A stretch of DNA of 64,000 nucleotides from Pseudomonas frederiksbergensis (GTDB lineage Bacteria > Pseudomonadota > Gammaproteobacteria > Pseudomonadales > Pseudomonadaceae). Made by a program: the position numbers and the translations under genes. Under the pieces are notes generated by a model that worked only from the letters and a program-made list of their open reading frames with translations, was not told the origin of the DNA and did not search any database. The DNA is taken from assembly GCF_035751725.1 (NCBI RefSeq), contig NZ_CP142104.1:4030001-4094000 (forward strand). The letters run 5' to 3'. Of the stretch, positions 41,586 through 50,655 are shown piece by piece. Position 1 is the first letter of the stretch. Each line of letters begins with the position of its first letter.

Positions 41586-43259
41586 TCAATCCTCGCGGTA
41601 GCGACGCAGCTTGAGCTGCTTGCCGGCCACGCGGGTGTCCTTGAGCTTGGTCAGCAACTTCTCCAGGCCATCTTCCGGCAGTTCCACCAGGCTGAAGCTG
41701 TCACGCACCTGGATACGACCGATGGCTTCGCGGGCCAGGCCGCCTTCGTTGAGGATCGCGCCAAGCAGGTTCTTGGCGGCAATGCCGTCACGAGCGCCCA
41801 GCGCGGTACGGCAACGGGCACGGCCTTCGGCCAGCGGGATCGGTGCACGACGCTCGCGATCACCACGGTCCGGACGATCACCGCTGCGCTCAGGACGGTC
41901 GCCACGCGGTGCGCTGTTCGGCACCAGTGGACGTTCCTTCTCGATTGCAGCCAGGTTCAGTGCTTGGCCGTTGGTGGCCTTGCGCAGCAGGGCAGCGGCC
42001 AGGGCACGCGGGGTGCAACCGATGTCGGCGGTCAGGCGATCAAGCAGATCACCGTGGGTCGACTCGGCGTCAGCCACCAGCGGCGACAGGCTGTTGGTCA
42101 GCTTCTTGATGCGCGCATCGAGAACGGCCTGGGCGTCCGGCAGGCGAACTTCAGCCACCTTCTGGCCCGTCACACGCTCGATGACTTGCAGCATACGGCG
42201 CTCGCGCGGGGTCACCAGCAGCAGCGCGCGACCTTCGCGACCGGCACGGCCGGTACGGCCGATACGGTGAACGTAGGACTCCGGATCGTACGGCATGTCC
42301 ACGTTGAACACGTGGGTGATGCGCGGCACGTCCAGGCCACGGGCAGCGACGTCGGTCGCCACAACGATGTCCAGGCGGCCATCCTTGAGGGAATCGATCA
42401 CGCGTTCACGCTGGTTCTGGGCGATGTCGCCGTTCAGCGCAGCAGCCTTGTAGCCTTTGGCTTCCAGGGCGCTGGCCAGGTCCAGGGTCGCTTGCTTGGT
42501 GCGCACGAACATGATCAGGGCGTCGAAATCCTCGACTTCCAGCAGGCTCAGGACGGCAGAGGTCTTCTGGTCGGCGTGAACCAGCAGGTGAGCCTGCTCG
42601 ATCGCGGTGACGGTCTGGGTCTTGCTCTGGATCTTCACGTGCTTCGGATCGCGCAGATGGCGTTCGGCGATGGCACGGATCGACTGAGGCAAGGTAGCCG
42701 AGAACAGGACGGTCTGGCGAGTCTCAGGCATGGCCTTGAAGATGACTTCCAAGTCGTCCATGAAGCCCAGCTTGAGCATTTCGTCCGCTTCGTCGAGAAC
42801 CAGGTGGTTCACGGTGGCGAGGACTTTTTCGTCGCGACGCAGGTGGTCGCACAGACGGCCCGGGGTGGCGACAACGATTTGTGCGCCATTACGGATTGCT
42901 TTCAGTTGTGGGCCCATCGGCGCGCCGCCGTAGACAGCCACGACAGTCACGCCTGGCATTTGCTTGGCGTAGGTTTCGAAAGCGGTTGCAACTTGTAGCG
43001 CCAACTCACGGGTTGGGGCCAGGATCAGAGCTTGCGGCTCGCGCTTGGACGGATCAATGCGGTGCAGGATCGGCAGTGCGAACGCGGCGGTCTTACCCGT
43101 ACCGGTTTGCGCCTGACCAATCATATCGTGACCGGCGAGAATGATCGGGATCGACTGCTGCTGAATGGCCGAAGGCTCTTCATAGCCGGTAGCGACTACT
43201 GCAGCGACAATATTGGGATGAAGTTCAAGAGCGGCGAAGCCGCCGATTTCCTGGGTCAT
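41586..43259 (-). CDS. deaD: DEAD-box RNA helicase DeaD/CsdA
   Basis: A 557-residue helicase. Motifs: AQTGTGKT (I), PTRELALQV (Ia), LDEADEM (II), SATLPQ (III), and HRIGRTGRAGREG (VI). A DbpA-type RNA-binding fold ends the protein (about 470-557, SLVELPEDGLEKLLTKLKDTRVAGKQ), preceded by an Arg-rich linker (GDRPERSGDRPDRGDRERR). DeaD helps ribosome assembly and mRNA folding, and is cold-induced elsewhere. ATG 43259 (MTQEIGG) has GAGG upstream; the frame runs to 43547 without protein-like sequence. A long leader follows upstream. Confidence 0.94.
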   Translation of the reverse strand: MTQEIGGFAALELHPNIVAAVVATGYEEPSAIQQQSIPIILAGHDMIGQAQTGTGKTAAFALPILHRIDPSKREPQALILAPTRELALQVATAFETYAKQMPGVTVVAVYGGAPMGPQLKAIRNGAQIVVATPGRLCDHLRRDEKVLATVNHLVLDEADEMLKLGFMDDLEVIFKAMPETRQTVLFSATLPQSIRAIAERHLRDPKHVKIQSKTQTVTAIEQAHLLVHADQKTSAVLSLLEVEDFDALIMFVRTKQATLDLASALEAKGYKAAALNGDIAQNQRERVIDSLKDGRLDIVVATDVAARGLDVPRITHVFNVDMPYDPESYVHRIGRTGRAGREGRALLLVTPRERRMLQVIERVTGQKVAEVRLPDAQAVLDARIKKLTNSLSPLVADAESTHGDLLDRLTADIGCTPRALAAALLRKATNGQALNLAAIEKERPLVPNSAPRGDRPERSGDRPDRGDRERRAPIPLAEGRARCRTALGARDGIAAKNLLGAILNEGGLAREAIGRIQVRDSFSLVELPEDGLEKLLTKLKDTRVAGKQLKLRRYRED

Positions 43260-43724
43260 GGGTCTGCCTCTAAGTGCATCCGCAAAGACCCATGCTCCAA
43301 AGCTGCGCATGCCGTGTTGAGACTCAAGAGTCGCCCTGGCAGCTTTGTCGGCGGGGATTTGCGAAAACGAATGAATGAAAAAGAACGTCGTGGAAGCATC
43401 CGTTGTGCGGACATGCAACCGAAGCTGGCTTCGGGGAATTGCGCTACCTTGACGCGGCCCGGCTAAAGGCCGGCGCGCACTATACCGGAATTCGCCCAAA
43501 AAGGGAGATTTTTTTCCTGAAAACACGGTTTTAGGGCTCGCCGCCAAAAACCTTGCGGCGGCTGGCTAAAACGGTTCACCTCCAAACGAGCGCCCCCCGT
43601 GGCGAGGGAGCTTGCTCCCGCTGGGTCGCGAAGCGGCCCCCATCGATTTCAGATCAACCCAGGCGTCTGCTTCGCAGCCGAGCGGGAGCAAGCTCCCCTC
43701 CCACAAAAGCCCTTGCGAGTCTGA
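43260..43724. other. Leader/promoter region of deaD and a REP doublet
   Basis: About 465 bp without a gene. The first 290 bp form the deaD leader; cold-shock helicase genes often have long leaders, but I see no defined fold here. The rest holds an inverted REP pair at 43599-43705. Confidence 0.5.
43599..43705. repeat. REPIN (inverted REP doublet)
   Basis: Two REP copies in opposite orientation about 20 bp apart: GTGGCGAGGGAGCTTGCTCC... at 43599-43640 and its near reverse complement at 43661-43705. They share the GGGAGCTTGCTCCCGCT core and the GCGAAGC tail. This is the mobile REP doublet layout of the P. fluorescens group. Confidence 0.85.
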
Positions 43725-44480
43725 TCACGTCGCCGGGCGAATCGCCTTGATCAACGACTGCAACGAATAGCCCAATCGCGGCGCCAGTCCCTCGGCACGG
43801 GCAACCAAGCCTTCCATGTCCAGCTCCTGGTCCAGGTCCGCAGGCACGATCAGGATCACGTTGCCCTCCTTCACCGGCAGCTCCCAATAATGCCGGTGAT
43901 AAAGGCCTCGCAACAGCGCCGCGCCCAACGGCTTGCCGTCGTCGGTGGCCCATTGGTTGATCACCAGCCAACCACCGGGGTTGAGGCGCTTCTGGCAGTT
44001 CTCCAGGAATCCCCACGCCAGGTGGCCTACACCAGGACCGACGTCCGTATAAAGATCGACAAAAATGAGGTCCGCCGGCTCTGCCGTTTCGAGCAATTGC
44101 AGGGCATCGCCGACGCGGATGTACAAGCGCGGATCATCATCCAGCCCCAGATATTCAATAGCCAGGCGCGGTACATCGGGGCGCAGTTCGATCGCCTCGA
44201 CGTCTTCCAGCGGCAGGAACTTGAGGCACGCCTGGGTCAAGGTGCCGGCGCCTAGCCCCAGGAACAGCGCGCTTTCCGGCTGCTGGTGACACAACGCGCC
44301 AATGAGCATGGCGCGGGTGTAGTCATATTCGAGCCAGCTCGGATCGGCTGTGAACACGCAGCTCTGCTCGATGGCATCGCCGAATTCGAGAAACCGGTAA
44401 TCGGCCACTTCGAACACGCGAATCATCCCGAACTCGTCGTGCACCTCGGCGAGCAAATGCTCGACGCGCTCCTCTGTCAT
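43725..44480 (-). CDS. Spermidine-synthase-like methyltransferase-fold protein
   Basis: A 251-residue Rossmann-fold protein. ALFLGLGAGTLTQACLKFLP is the nucleotide/aminopropyl-donor loop, AIELRPDVPRLAIEYLGL the acidic strand, and LIFVDLYTDVGPG the motif with the active Asp in spermidine synthases. The N-terminal beta domain of true SpeE is shorter here, so an exact role in polyamine synthesis is uncertain. ATG 44480 follows AGGAG. No speD or speE partner is nearby. Confidence 0.8.
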   Translation of the reverse strand: MTEERVEHLLAEVHDEFGMIRVFEVADYRFLEFGDAIEQSCVFTADPSWLEYDYTRAMLIGALCHQQPESALFLGLGAGTLTQACLKFLPLEDVEAIELRPDVPRLAIEYLGLDDDPRLYIRVGDALQLLETAEPADLIFVDLYTDVGPGVGHLAWGFLENCQKRLNPGGWLVINQWATDDGKPLGAALLRGLYHRHYWELPVKEGNVILIVPADLDQELDMEGLVARAEGLAPRLGYSLQSLIKAIRPAT

Positions 44481-44618
44481 TTCATCTCCTGATGTTGCCG
44501 GGCGGGCATGGGCCTGCGCATACGGGGCAAAGGCGCGATTGTCCGCGAAGCAAGCGGAACAGGTCACGTACTAATTTGCTGATAACATGAGCGCCCGAGC
44601 GTAAATCACCTAGAGATC

Positions 44619-45968
44619 ATGATGAGCCAACCCTGGAGCCCTGACAGCTGGCGCGCCCTGCCGATCCAGCAACAACCCCGCTACCCCGACGCCGCGCACC
44701 TGTTGCAGGTTGAGCAGACCCTGGCCAGTTATCCGCCATTGGTGTTTGCCGGTGAAGCCCGGGAGTTGCGCCGTCAGTTCGCCGAAGTTACCCAGGGCCG
44801 GGCCTTCCTGCTACAGGGCGGCGACTGTGCCGAGAGCTTCGCCGAGTTCTCGGCAGCCAAGATCCGCGACACCTTCAAGGTGCTATTGCAGATGGCGATC
44901 GTCATGACCTTTGCGGCTGGTTGCCCGGTGGTCAAGGTCGGGCGCATGGCCGGCCAGTTCGCCAAGCCACGCTCGGCCAACGATGAAACCATCGACGGCG
45001 TAACCCTGCCGGCCTATCGGGGCGACATCGTCAACGGCATCGGCTTCGACGAGAAAAGCCGCGTACCGGATCCGGAGCGATTGCTACAGTCCTATCATCA
45101 GTCCACCGCGACCCTGAACCTGCTGCGGGCGTTCGCCCAGGGCGGCTTTGCCGATTTGCACCAAGTGCACAAGTGGAACCTGGATTTCATTGCCAATTCG
45201 GCCCTGGCGGAAAAATACAGCCACCTGGCCGACCGCATCGATGAAACCCTGGCGTTCATGCGCGCCTGCGGCATGGACAGCTCGCCGCAGCTGCGCGAAA
45301 CCAGTTTCTTCACCGCCCATGAAGCGCTGCTGCTCAATTACGAAGAAGCCTTTGTGCGCCGCGACAGCCTGACCAACGACTATTACGACTGCTCGGCCCA
45401 CATGCTATGGATCGGCGACCGCACCCGTCAGCTGGACGGCGCCCATGTCGAATTCCTGCGCGGGGTGAACAACCCGATCGGGGTCAAGGTCGGCCCGAGC
45501 ATGAACCCTGACGACCTGATCCGCCTGATCGACGTGCTCAACCCGGACAACGACCCGGGCCGCCTGAACCTGATCGCGCGCATGGGCGCCAACAAGGTCG
45601 GCGATCACCTGCCGCAGCTGCTGAGGGCCGTGCAACGCGAAGGCAAGCAGGTGCTGTGGAGCTCCGATCCGATGCACGGCAACACCATCAAGGCCAGCAG
45701 CGGCTACAAGACCCGGGATTTCGCGCAGATCCTGGGCGAAGTGAAGCAGTTCTTCCAGGTCCATGAAGCGGAAGGCACCTATGCCGGCGGTATCCACATC
45801 GAGATGACCGGGCAGAACGTCACCGAATGCATCGGCGGCGCACGACCGATTACCGAGGATGGGCTGTCGGACCGCTACCACACCCACTGCGATCCGCGGA
45901 TGAATGCCGATCAGTCGCTGGAACTGGCGTTCTTGATTGCAGAGACGTTGAAGCAGGTTCGGCGTTAG
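44619..45968 (+). CDS. Class II (plant-type) DAHP synthase
   Basis: A 449-residue enzyme that joins phosphoenolpyruvate and erythrose 4-phosphate, the first step of aromatic amino acid synthesis. Motifs: [33 protein letters not shown]-type [12 protein letters not shown], and [10 protein letters not shown], all of the AroA-II family. P. aeruginosa has a comparable enzyme (PA2843, as I recall) and a phenazine version (phzC); no phz genes are here, so the housekeeping role is likely. A class I enzyme is encoded 13 kb away. ATG 44619 and 44622 are equally possible. Confidence 0.93.
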   Translation: MMSQPWSPDSWRALPIQQQPRYPDAAHLLQVEQTLASYPPLVFAGEARELRRQFAEVTQGRAFLLQGGDCAESFAEFSAAKIRDTFKVLLQMAIVMTFAAGCPVVKVGRMAGQFAKPRSANDETIDGVTLPAYRGDIVNGIGFDEKSRVPDPERLLQSYHQSTATLNLLRAFAQGGFADLHQVHKWNLDFIANSALAEKYSHLADRIDETLAFMRACGMDSSPQLRETSFFTAHEALLLNYEEAFVRRDSLTNDYYDCSAHMLWIGDRTRQLDGAHVEFLRGVNNPIGVKVGPSMNPDDLIRLIDVLNPDNDPGRLNLIARMGANKVGDHLPQLLRAVQREGKQVLWSSDPMHGNTIKASSGYKTRDFAQILGEVKQFFQVHEAEGTYAGGIHIEMTGQNVTECIGGARPITEDGLSDRYHTHCDPRMNADQSLELAFLIAETLKQVRR

Positions 45969-45985
45969 GTTCTTCTTCGCCTGTT

Positions 45986-46086
45986 CAATCGCTTCGCGAG
46001 CAGGCTCGCTCTCACATTGGATCTGCAGTGGACACAAAATCCGTGCTCACCGAAGGCCACTGTGGGAGCTTGCTCGCGATGGCGCC
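45986..46086. repeat. REPIN (inverted REP doublet)
   Basis: AATCGCTTCGCGAGCAGGCTC at the left end and GTGGGAGCTTGCTCGCGATGGC at the right end (46062-46083) face each other, separated by about 55 bp. Both carry the AGCNNGCTCGCGA core in opposite orientation. It lies between the class II DAHP synthase and the YcaQ gene. Confidence 0.8.
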
Positions 46087-46089
46087 AGC

Positions 46090-47319
46090 TCAGTCACCCT
46101 CGATCTGCGCAAATGCCACTGCCAACCGCACCCCACTCTCCCGCTGGCAATTGAGTTGGACCCGCTCCAGCCCCAGCCACCGGGCCATGCGCCATAGGTT
46201 CAGCGCCAAGGCTTGCATGCCTTCCTCATCCAGCCCCGGCTCCTCCTCATGCACGGCATGCACCGCCAATTGCCCCAACGCCCGCTCCGCTCGCAGGTCC
46301 ACCCGCGCCGCAATACGTTCGTGGTGCAGGAACGGCAACACGTAATAGCCGTACACCCGCTTGTGCACGGGGGTGTAGATCTCCAGCCGATAGCGAAAGT
46401 CGAACAACCGCTCGGTACGACCGCGCTCCCAGACCAGTGAATCGAACGGCGACAGCAACGCACTCGCGGCGACCTTGCGAGGGATTTTCACTGCGGGTCG
46501 GCACCAGGCCGGTTGTTTCCAACCCTGCACCTGGCAACGCTGCAGTTCCCCCGCCTCCTCCAGCTCGGCCAGGCGCCCGCGACTGTCGGCCGGGTCGAGG
46601 CGAAAGTAGTCGCGCAGGTCTTTTTCGGTGGCGATACCCAACGCGTCGGCGGCATGCACCAGCAAGGCACGTTGGGCCTGGGCTTCGTCGGGCAGCGGTT
46701 GCTGCAGGACCGAGGCCGGCAAGACCCGCTCCGGCAAATCGTAGAGGCGCTCGAAGCCCCGGCGCCCCGCCACTGTCACCTCACCCGCCGCGAACAGCCA
46801 TTCCAGCGCATGCTTTTCCGCGCTCCAGTCCCACCACGGCCCGGCCTTTTCCTGGCGAGTGGACAAGCTGCCGGCGCCAATCGCGCCCTGGTCCCGGACC
46901 GCTTGCAGCACACGACGAATGACATCCTGCCGCTCCCGCCCAAAACGCGCCAATTGTTGATAGATACCTTCGCCGCGCGCCGCCCGCACCATGCGCCAGC
47001 GCATCAACGGATACATCGCCACCGGCAGCAGCGAAGCCTCATGCCCCCAATATTCGAACAGCGTGCGACGTCGGCCCTGGCTCCAGGCAGCCTGGTCGAG
47101 GAGATCGCGATCGTAGTGACCGAGTCGGGAAAACAGCGGGAGGTAATGCGAGCGCACCAGCGCGTTGACGGAGTCAATCTGAAGGACGCCGAGGCGTTCG
47201 ATCAAGCGGTTGAGGCGCGAGGGTTGCACCGACGCTGACGGCAGCCGCCCATCGAATCCTTGGGCGGCCAACGCCAGACGCCGGGCCTGTTTGAGGGTAA
47301 AGGACAGCGTCGCGGGCAT
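46090..47319 (-). CDS. YcaQ-type winged-helix DNA glycosylase (HTH_42)
   Basis: A 409-residue member of the AlkZ/YcaQ (AlkX) family, which unhooks DNA crosslinks. The conserved core near the start is LGVLQIDSVNALVRSHYLPLFSRLG; QID is the catalytic Q-x-D motif of the YcaQ branch (AlkZ has QxQ). WSAEKHALEWLFAAGEVTVAGRRGFERLYDL is a winged-helix domain and LLSPFDSLVWERGRTERLFDFRYRLEIY is a further signature. ATG 47319 has AGGAG upstream. Role in lesion repair is by family. Confidence 0.88.
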   Translation of the reverse strand: MPATLSFTLKQARRLALAAQGFDGRLPSASVQPSRLNRLIERLGVLQIDSVNALVRSHYLPLFSRLGHYDRDLLDQAAWSQGRRRTLFEYWGHEASLLPVAMYPLMRWRMVRAARGEGIYQQLARFGRERQDVIRRVLQAVRDQGAIGAGSLSTRQEKAGPWWDWSAEKHALEWLFAAGEVTVAGRRGFERLYDLPERVLPASVLQQPLPDEAQAQRALLVHAADALGIATEKDLRDYFRLDPADSRGRLAELEEAGELQRCQVQGWKQPAWCRPAVKIPRKVAASALLSPFDSLVWERGRTERLFDFRYRLEIYTPVHKRVYGYYVLPFLHHERIAARVDLRAERALGQLAVHAVHEEEPGLDEEGMQALALNLWRMARWLGLERVQLNCQRESGVRLAVAFAQIEGD

Positions 47320-47383
47320 GGGAATCTCCTTGTCTGCTCGCAACCTACCTCACCAATAAGGGGCTTGTGTAGGGAAGGATGGC

Positions 47384-47602
47384 TCATTTGTGCATGGGGT
47401 CATCCCAAAATGGCCGAACCACTTCCTGCTCCACGTCGGCGCGACTCACGCCGATGTCCTTGAGCGCCTCGTCGCTCATGCCGGCCAGCAACTCACGTTC
47501 GTGGTGTAATTCGTACCAGCGACTAACCTTATGCAGCAGGGCACTGACCGAGAAGCCGTGGGAGAGTTTGTCTATCAGCAGATAACCTTTCTGACCTTTC
47601 AT
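47384..47602 (-). CDS. DUF1127 small protein
   Basis: A 72-residue protein. The DUF1127 signature RWYELHHERELLAGMSDEALKDIGVSRADVEQE is clear. Small DUF1127 proteins bind RNA in other species and affect metabolism and phosphate uptake. ATG 47602 follows GGAGG; the longer frame runs into the divergent LysR promoter. It is divergent from the LysR gene, 97 bp away. Confidence 0.92.
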   Translation of the reverse strand: MKGQKGYLLIDKLSHGFSVSALLHKVSRWYELHHERELLAGMSDEALKDIGVSRADVEQEVVRPFWDDPMHK

Positions 47603-47699
47603 CGTGATGTCCTCCGTTGGGGATGGCTCAAGTCTCGCGCCAACGGTAAGATCAATCCAACGAATGTTTCTTATGCAACACATCTCGGAGATTGATCAA

Positions 47700-48554
47700 T
47701 TGTCGAGTTACCCGAGTATCGATACGGAAGTGCTGCGCACCTTTGTCGCCATCGCCGATCAAGGTGGCTTTACCCGCGCCGGCGAATTGGTCAACCGTAC
47801 GCAGTCCGCGGTCAGCATGCAGATGAAGCGGCTCGAAGAAGACGTCTTGCAGCGCCGGCTGTTCGAGCGCGATGGACGACAGGTCAAGCTCACCGCCGAG
47901 GGGCAAGTGTTGCTGGGTTACGCCCGGCGGATCCTCAAGCTGCACAGTGAAGTGTTCAATACCCTGCGCGAACCCCATATGGTCGGCACGGTGCGCATCG
48001 GCACGCCGGACGATTATGTGATGCGCTTCCTGCCGGGCATCCTGCAGCGCTTCGCCCAGTTCTATCCGCTGATCGAAATTGAGGTTCACTGCGAATCGTC
48101 CAAGCAATTGCTGCTGCGCCAGGACCTGGACCTGTCCATCGTCACCCGAAAGCCGGGGGATGAGATCGGCCAGTTGCTGCGCAAGGAGCGTTTTGTCTGG
48201 GCCGAAGCCGCCTGCTTCAACGTCCACGAACAGACGCCGCTGCCGCTGGCAATGTTCAACAGCGACTGTTTCTGCCGGCAATGGGCGTGTAATGCGTTGG
48301 ATGCCATGGGCCGCGATTATCGCGTGGCCTACAACAGCTCGAGCCTGTCGGCGCTCATGGCAGTGGTGGGCGCCGGCCTGGCGATCACGGCGCAACTGGA
48401 AAGCCTGCTGACCCCGGACATGCGTGTGCTGGGCGAGGCCGAAGACCTGCCGGAGCTGCCCGAAGCGAGCATCATGCTGATCCGCAACCTGCACAATCCG
48501 TCGCCGATCACCGAGTGCCTGGCTGAACACATCGTCGAAGGCTTCAAGCTTTAA
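47700..48554 (+). CDS. LysR-family regulator, divergent from DUF1127 gene
   Basis: A 284-residue regulator. The helix-turn-helix is TFVAIADQGGFTRAGELVNRTQSAVSMQMKRLEE, and the effector domain starts with VGTVRIGTPDDYVMRFLPGILQRFAQFYP. I start it at TTG 47700, because CGGAG lies eight bases upstream and the length then equals related LysR proteins; ATG 47664 or 47673 lack a ribosome site. Position suggests control of the DUF1127 gene. Its last 11 bp overlap the convergent TSUP gene. Confidence 0.88.
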   Translation: MSSYPSIDTEVLRTFVAIADQGGFTRAGELVNRTQSAVSMQMKRLEEDVLQRRLFERDGRQVKLTAEGQVLLGYARRILKLHSEVFNTLREPHMVGTVRIGTPDDYVMRFLPGILQRFAQFYPLIEIEVHCESSKQLLLRQDLDLSIVTRKPGDEIGQLLRKERFVWAEAACFNVHEQTPLPLAMFNSDCFCRQWACNALDAMGRDYRVAYNSSSLSALMAVVGAGLAITAQLESLLTPDMRVLGEAEDLPELPEASIMLIRNLHNPSPITECLAEHIVEGFKL

Positions 48555-49293
48555 AGATGAGCAGCACCGCGCACAGCACCAGGAAACCGCAGAACAACCC
48601 ACGCAGCAGTCGCTCCGGCAACGCGTGGGCGACCTTCACGCCCCAACTGATGCTCATCAACCCACCGATTGCCAGCGGCACACCGATCCACCAGTCCACT
48701 TCATTGTGAAAGGCGTACGTGGCAAGGGTCACGCCCGTGCTGGGCAAGGCCAGCGACAGCGACAATCCCTGGGCAACCACCTGAGTCGTGCCGAACACGC
48801 TAGTGAGGATCGGCGTGGCGACAACCGCCCCACCCACACCAAACAGGCCGCCCATCGTCCCTGACGCCGCCCCCAGCACGCCGAGCCATGGCCAGCCGTG
48901 GCGCATCTGCGCCGAAGCCGGTGCCGTGGGGGCGAACATGCGGATGAGGTTGTAGGCCGCCAGGACAACCAGGAACACCACGAAACCAATGCGCATGCTT
49001 TCCGCGTCGATGCCTACGGCCCAGATGGAGCCGAGCCAGGCGAAGCAGAATCCCATGGAGGCCAACGGCAGGACGTGACGCAGCTCGATACGATTGCGCT
49101 GGTGATAACGCCACAGGGCCAGCATGACGTTGGGAACCACCATCACCAGGGCCGTGCCCTGCGCGATTTGCTGATCCAGGCCGAACCATACGCCCAGCAC
49201 CGGTATCGCGATCAGCCCGCCACCAATGCCGAACAACCCTCCCAGGGTGCCCAATGCGGCGCCCAACAGTAAATACAGCACGACCTCGATCAC
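48544..49293 (-). CDS. TSUP (TauE/SafE) family membrane permease
   Basis: A 249-residue inner membrane protein with about eight helices in two repeats, each opening with GGLFGIGGGLIAIPVL or GGLFGVGGAVVATPIL, the family's repeat signature. TSUP proteins move sulfite, sulfonates or organic anions, usually outward. It has no sulfur genes beside it; the substrate is unknown. ATG 49293 gives the usual start. Confidence 0.9.
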   Translation of the reverse strand: MIEVVLYLLLGAALGTLGGLFGIGGGLIAIPVLGVWFGLDQQIAQGTALVMVVPNVMLALWRYHQRNRIELRHVLPLASMGFCFAWLGSIWAVGIDAESMRIGFVVFLVVLAAYNLIRMFAPTAPASAQMRHGWPWLGVLGAASGTMGGLFGVGGAVVATPILTSVFGTTQVVAQGLSLSLALPSTGVTLATYAFHNEVDWWIGVPLAIGGLMSISWGVKVAHALPERLLRGLFCGFLVLCAVLLIFKA

Positions 49294-49438
49294 AGACGAC
49301 TCTCCCCTTATTCAGGGCGCCTATCCTACGCAGTTGGCGTCATTCATGGAACGCAACATCCAGTTACACGTCAGAATTATCTGGTGCATTAAAGATTCGT
49401 CCGCTAGATTCATACGATCATCGATGAAAGGTTTTGCC

Positions 49439-49900
49439 ATGAGTACCCAACGCGACACTCCCGACCCCTGCGAAGCGCTGCTGCTGGATAACCAGGTCTG
49501 CTTTGCCCTGCATTCCACGTCGCTGCTGATGACCAAGGTCTACAAACCACTGCTCCAGGCATTGGGCCTGACGTATCCGCAGTATCTGGCGATGATGGTG
49601 TTGTGGGAAAAAGACGGCCTGACCGTCGGTGAAATCAGCACACGTCTACTCACCGACCCAGGCTCGCTGACGCCACTGCTCAAACGCCTGGAGGCCGAAG
49701 GCTTGCTGAGCCGCACCCGCAGCCGTGAAGACGAGCGCGTGGTGATCGTCGAGCTCACTGAACAGGGCCGTGCCTTGCAGAAAAAAGCGCTCGACATCCC
49801 ACAATGCATCCTCGCCGCCAGCGGCCAGACGCTAGAGCAATTGAAGAAACTGCAGCTTGATCTCCAGGAACTGCGCGGGCATTTGCAGGACAGCCTATAA
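49439..49900 (+). CDS. ohrR: Organic hydroperoxide regulator OhrR
   Basis: A 153-residue MarR-family repressor. DNQVCFALHSTS carries the sensing Cys (about residue 22), followed by YKPLLQALGLTYPQYL and the winged helix GEISTRLLTDPGSLTPLLKRLEAEGLLSRTRS with DEREV-like DERVVIVEL. Organic peroxides oxidise the Cys and release DNA. It precedes ohr, the usual target. ATG 49439 is the family start. The longer frame from 49226 is not protein-like. Confidence 0.95.
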   Translation: MSTQRDTPDPCEALLLDNQVCFALHSTSLLMTKVYKPLLQALGLTYPQYLAMMVLWEKDGLTVGEISTRLLTDPGSLTPLLKRLEAEGLLSRTRSREDERVVIVELTEQGRALQKKALDIPQCILAASGQTLEQLKKLQLDLQELRGHLQDSL

Positions 49901-49922
49901 CCACAGGAATACCGCCGGCCCT

Positions 49923-49960
49923 TATGGGAGCGAGGCTGCTCGCAAAGGCGCCGGCGAGTC
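49923..49960. repeat. Single REP-like element
   Basis: ATGGGAGCGAGGCTGCTCGC at 49924-49943 has the AGCGAGNNTGCTCGC palindrome and the GGCGCCGGCGA tail of pseudomonad REPs. It lies between ohrR and ohr. Confidence 0.6.
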
Positions 49961-50103
49961 CACCACCCCCACCGCTTGACCCTCCGTTCTCCTCGCCAAA
50001 CCCCACGCGTCGAAAAAATTTTTAACCCCATCAAACCGCTCTAGAGCAGTCATTCCAGCCATTTTCGGCTTACCAATTCGCATTCGCCACGAAAATTTAT
50101 CTT

Positions 50104-50172
50104 GCGCGCAAACTATTAGCGCATTACATTCTCTACACACCTACTTAGCGCGCAAACATTTAGCGCATAGAA
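50104..50172. promoter_or_regulatory. Tandem direct repeat in the ohr promoter, putative OhrR operator
   Basis: Two 25-bp copies 44 bp apart: GCGCGCAAACTATTAGCGCA at 50104 and GCGCGCAAACATTTAGCGCA at 50148, differing at few positions. Each has an inverted pair (TTGCGCGCAA is a perfect palindrome in copy 1; TTAGCGC repeats on both sides). They end 26 bp before the ohr start codon. A duplicated operator for OhrR is the simplest reading. Confidence 0.65.
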
Positions 50173-50197
50173 CCCAACCTGAAACGAGGCGTCCACC

Positions 50198-50617
50198 ATG
50201 AAAACTCTTTACACCGCAATCGCAACCTCCACCGGCGGCCGTGACGGTCGTGCTATCTCCAGCGACAACATCCTCGACGTCAAACTCGCCACGCCAAAAG
50301 AACTTGGTGGCGCAGGCGGTGCGGCGACCAACCCTGAACAACTGTTCGCCGCCGGGTACTCGGCCTGCTTCATCGGCGCGCTGAAATTCGTCGCCAGCCA
50401 GACCAAACGCAAGATCCCCGACGACGCCTCGATCACCGCCCACGTCGGCATCGGCCAGATTCCTGGTGGTTTCGGTCTCGACATCGACCTGCACATCAGC
50501 CTGCCGGGCCTCGATCAAGCCGACGCCCAGAGCCTCGTTGATGCAGCGCACCAGGTTTGCCCTTACTCCAACGCCACCCGCGGCAACGTCGATGTGCGCC
50601 TGCACGTGACCGTTTGA
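50198..50617 (+). CDS. ohr: Organic hydroperoxide reductase Ohr
   Basis: A 139-residue thiol peroxidase of the Ohr/OsmC fold. The N-terminal TLYTAIATSTGGRDGRAISSD, the peroxidatic Cys in FAAGYSACFIGALKF (about residue 60) and the second Cys in AHQVCPYSNATRGNVDV are all as in the family. It reduces fatty-acid and organic hydroperoxides. Expression is expected to be OhrR-controlled by the tandem repeats upstream. The esterase gene follows after 38 bp. Confidence 0.96.
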   Translation: MKTLYTAIATSTGGRDGRAISSDNILDVKLATPKELGGAGGAATNPEQLFAAGYSACFIGALKFVASQTKRKIPDDASITAHVGIGQIPGGFGLDIDLHISLPGLDQADAQSLVDAAHQVCPYSNATRGNVDVRLHVTV

Positions 50618-50655
50618 CCCTCGCCCCCAACCGACTGAATTTCAAGGAGACAGAC

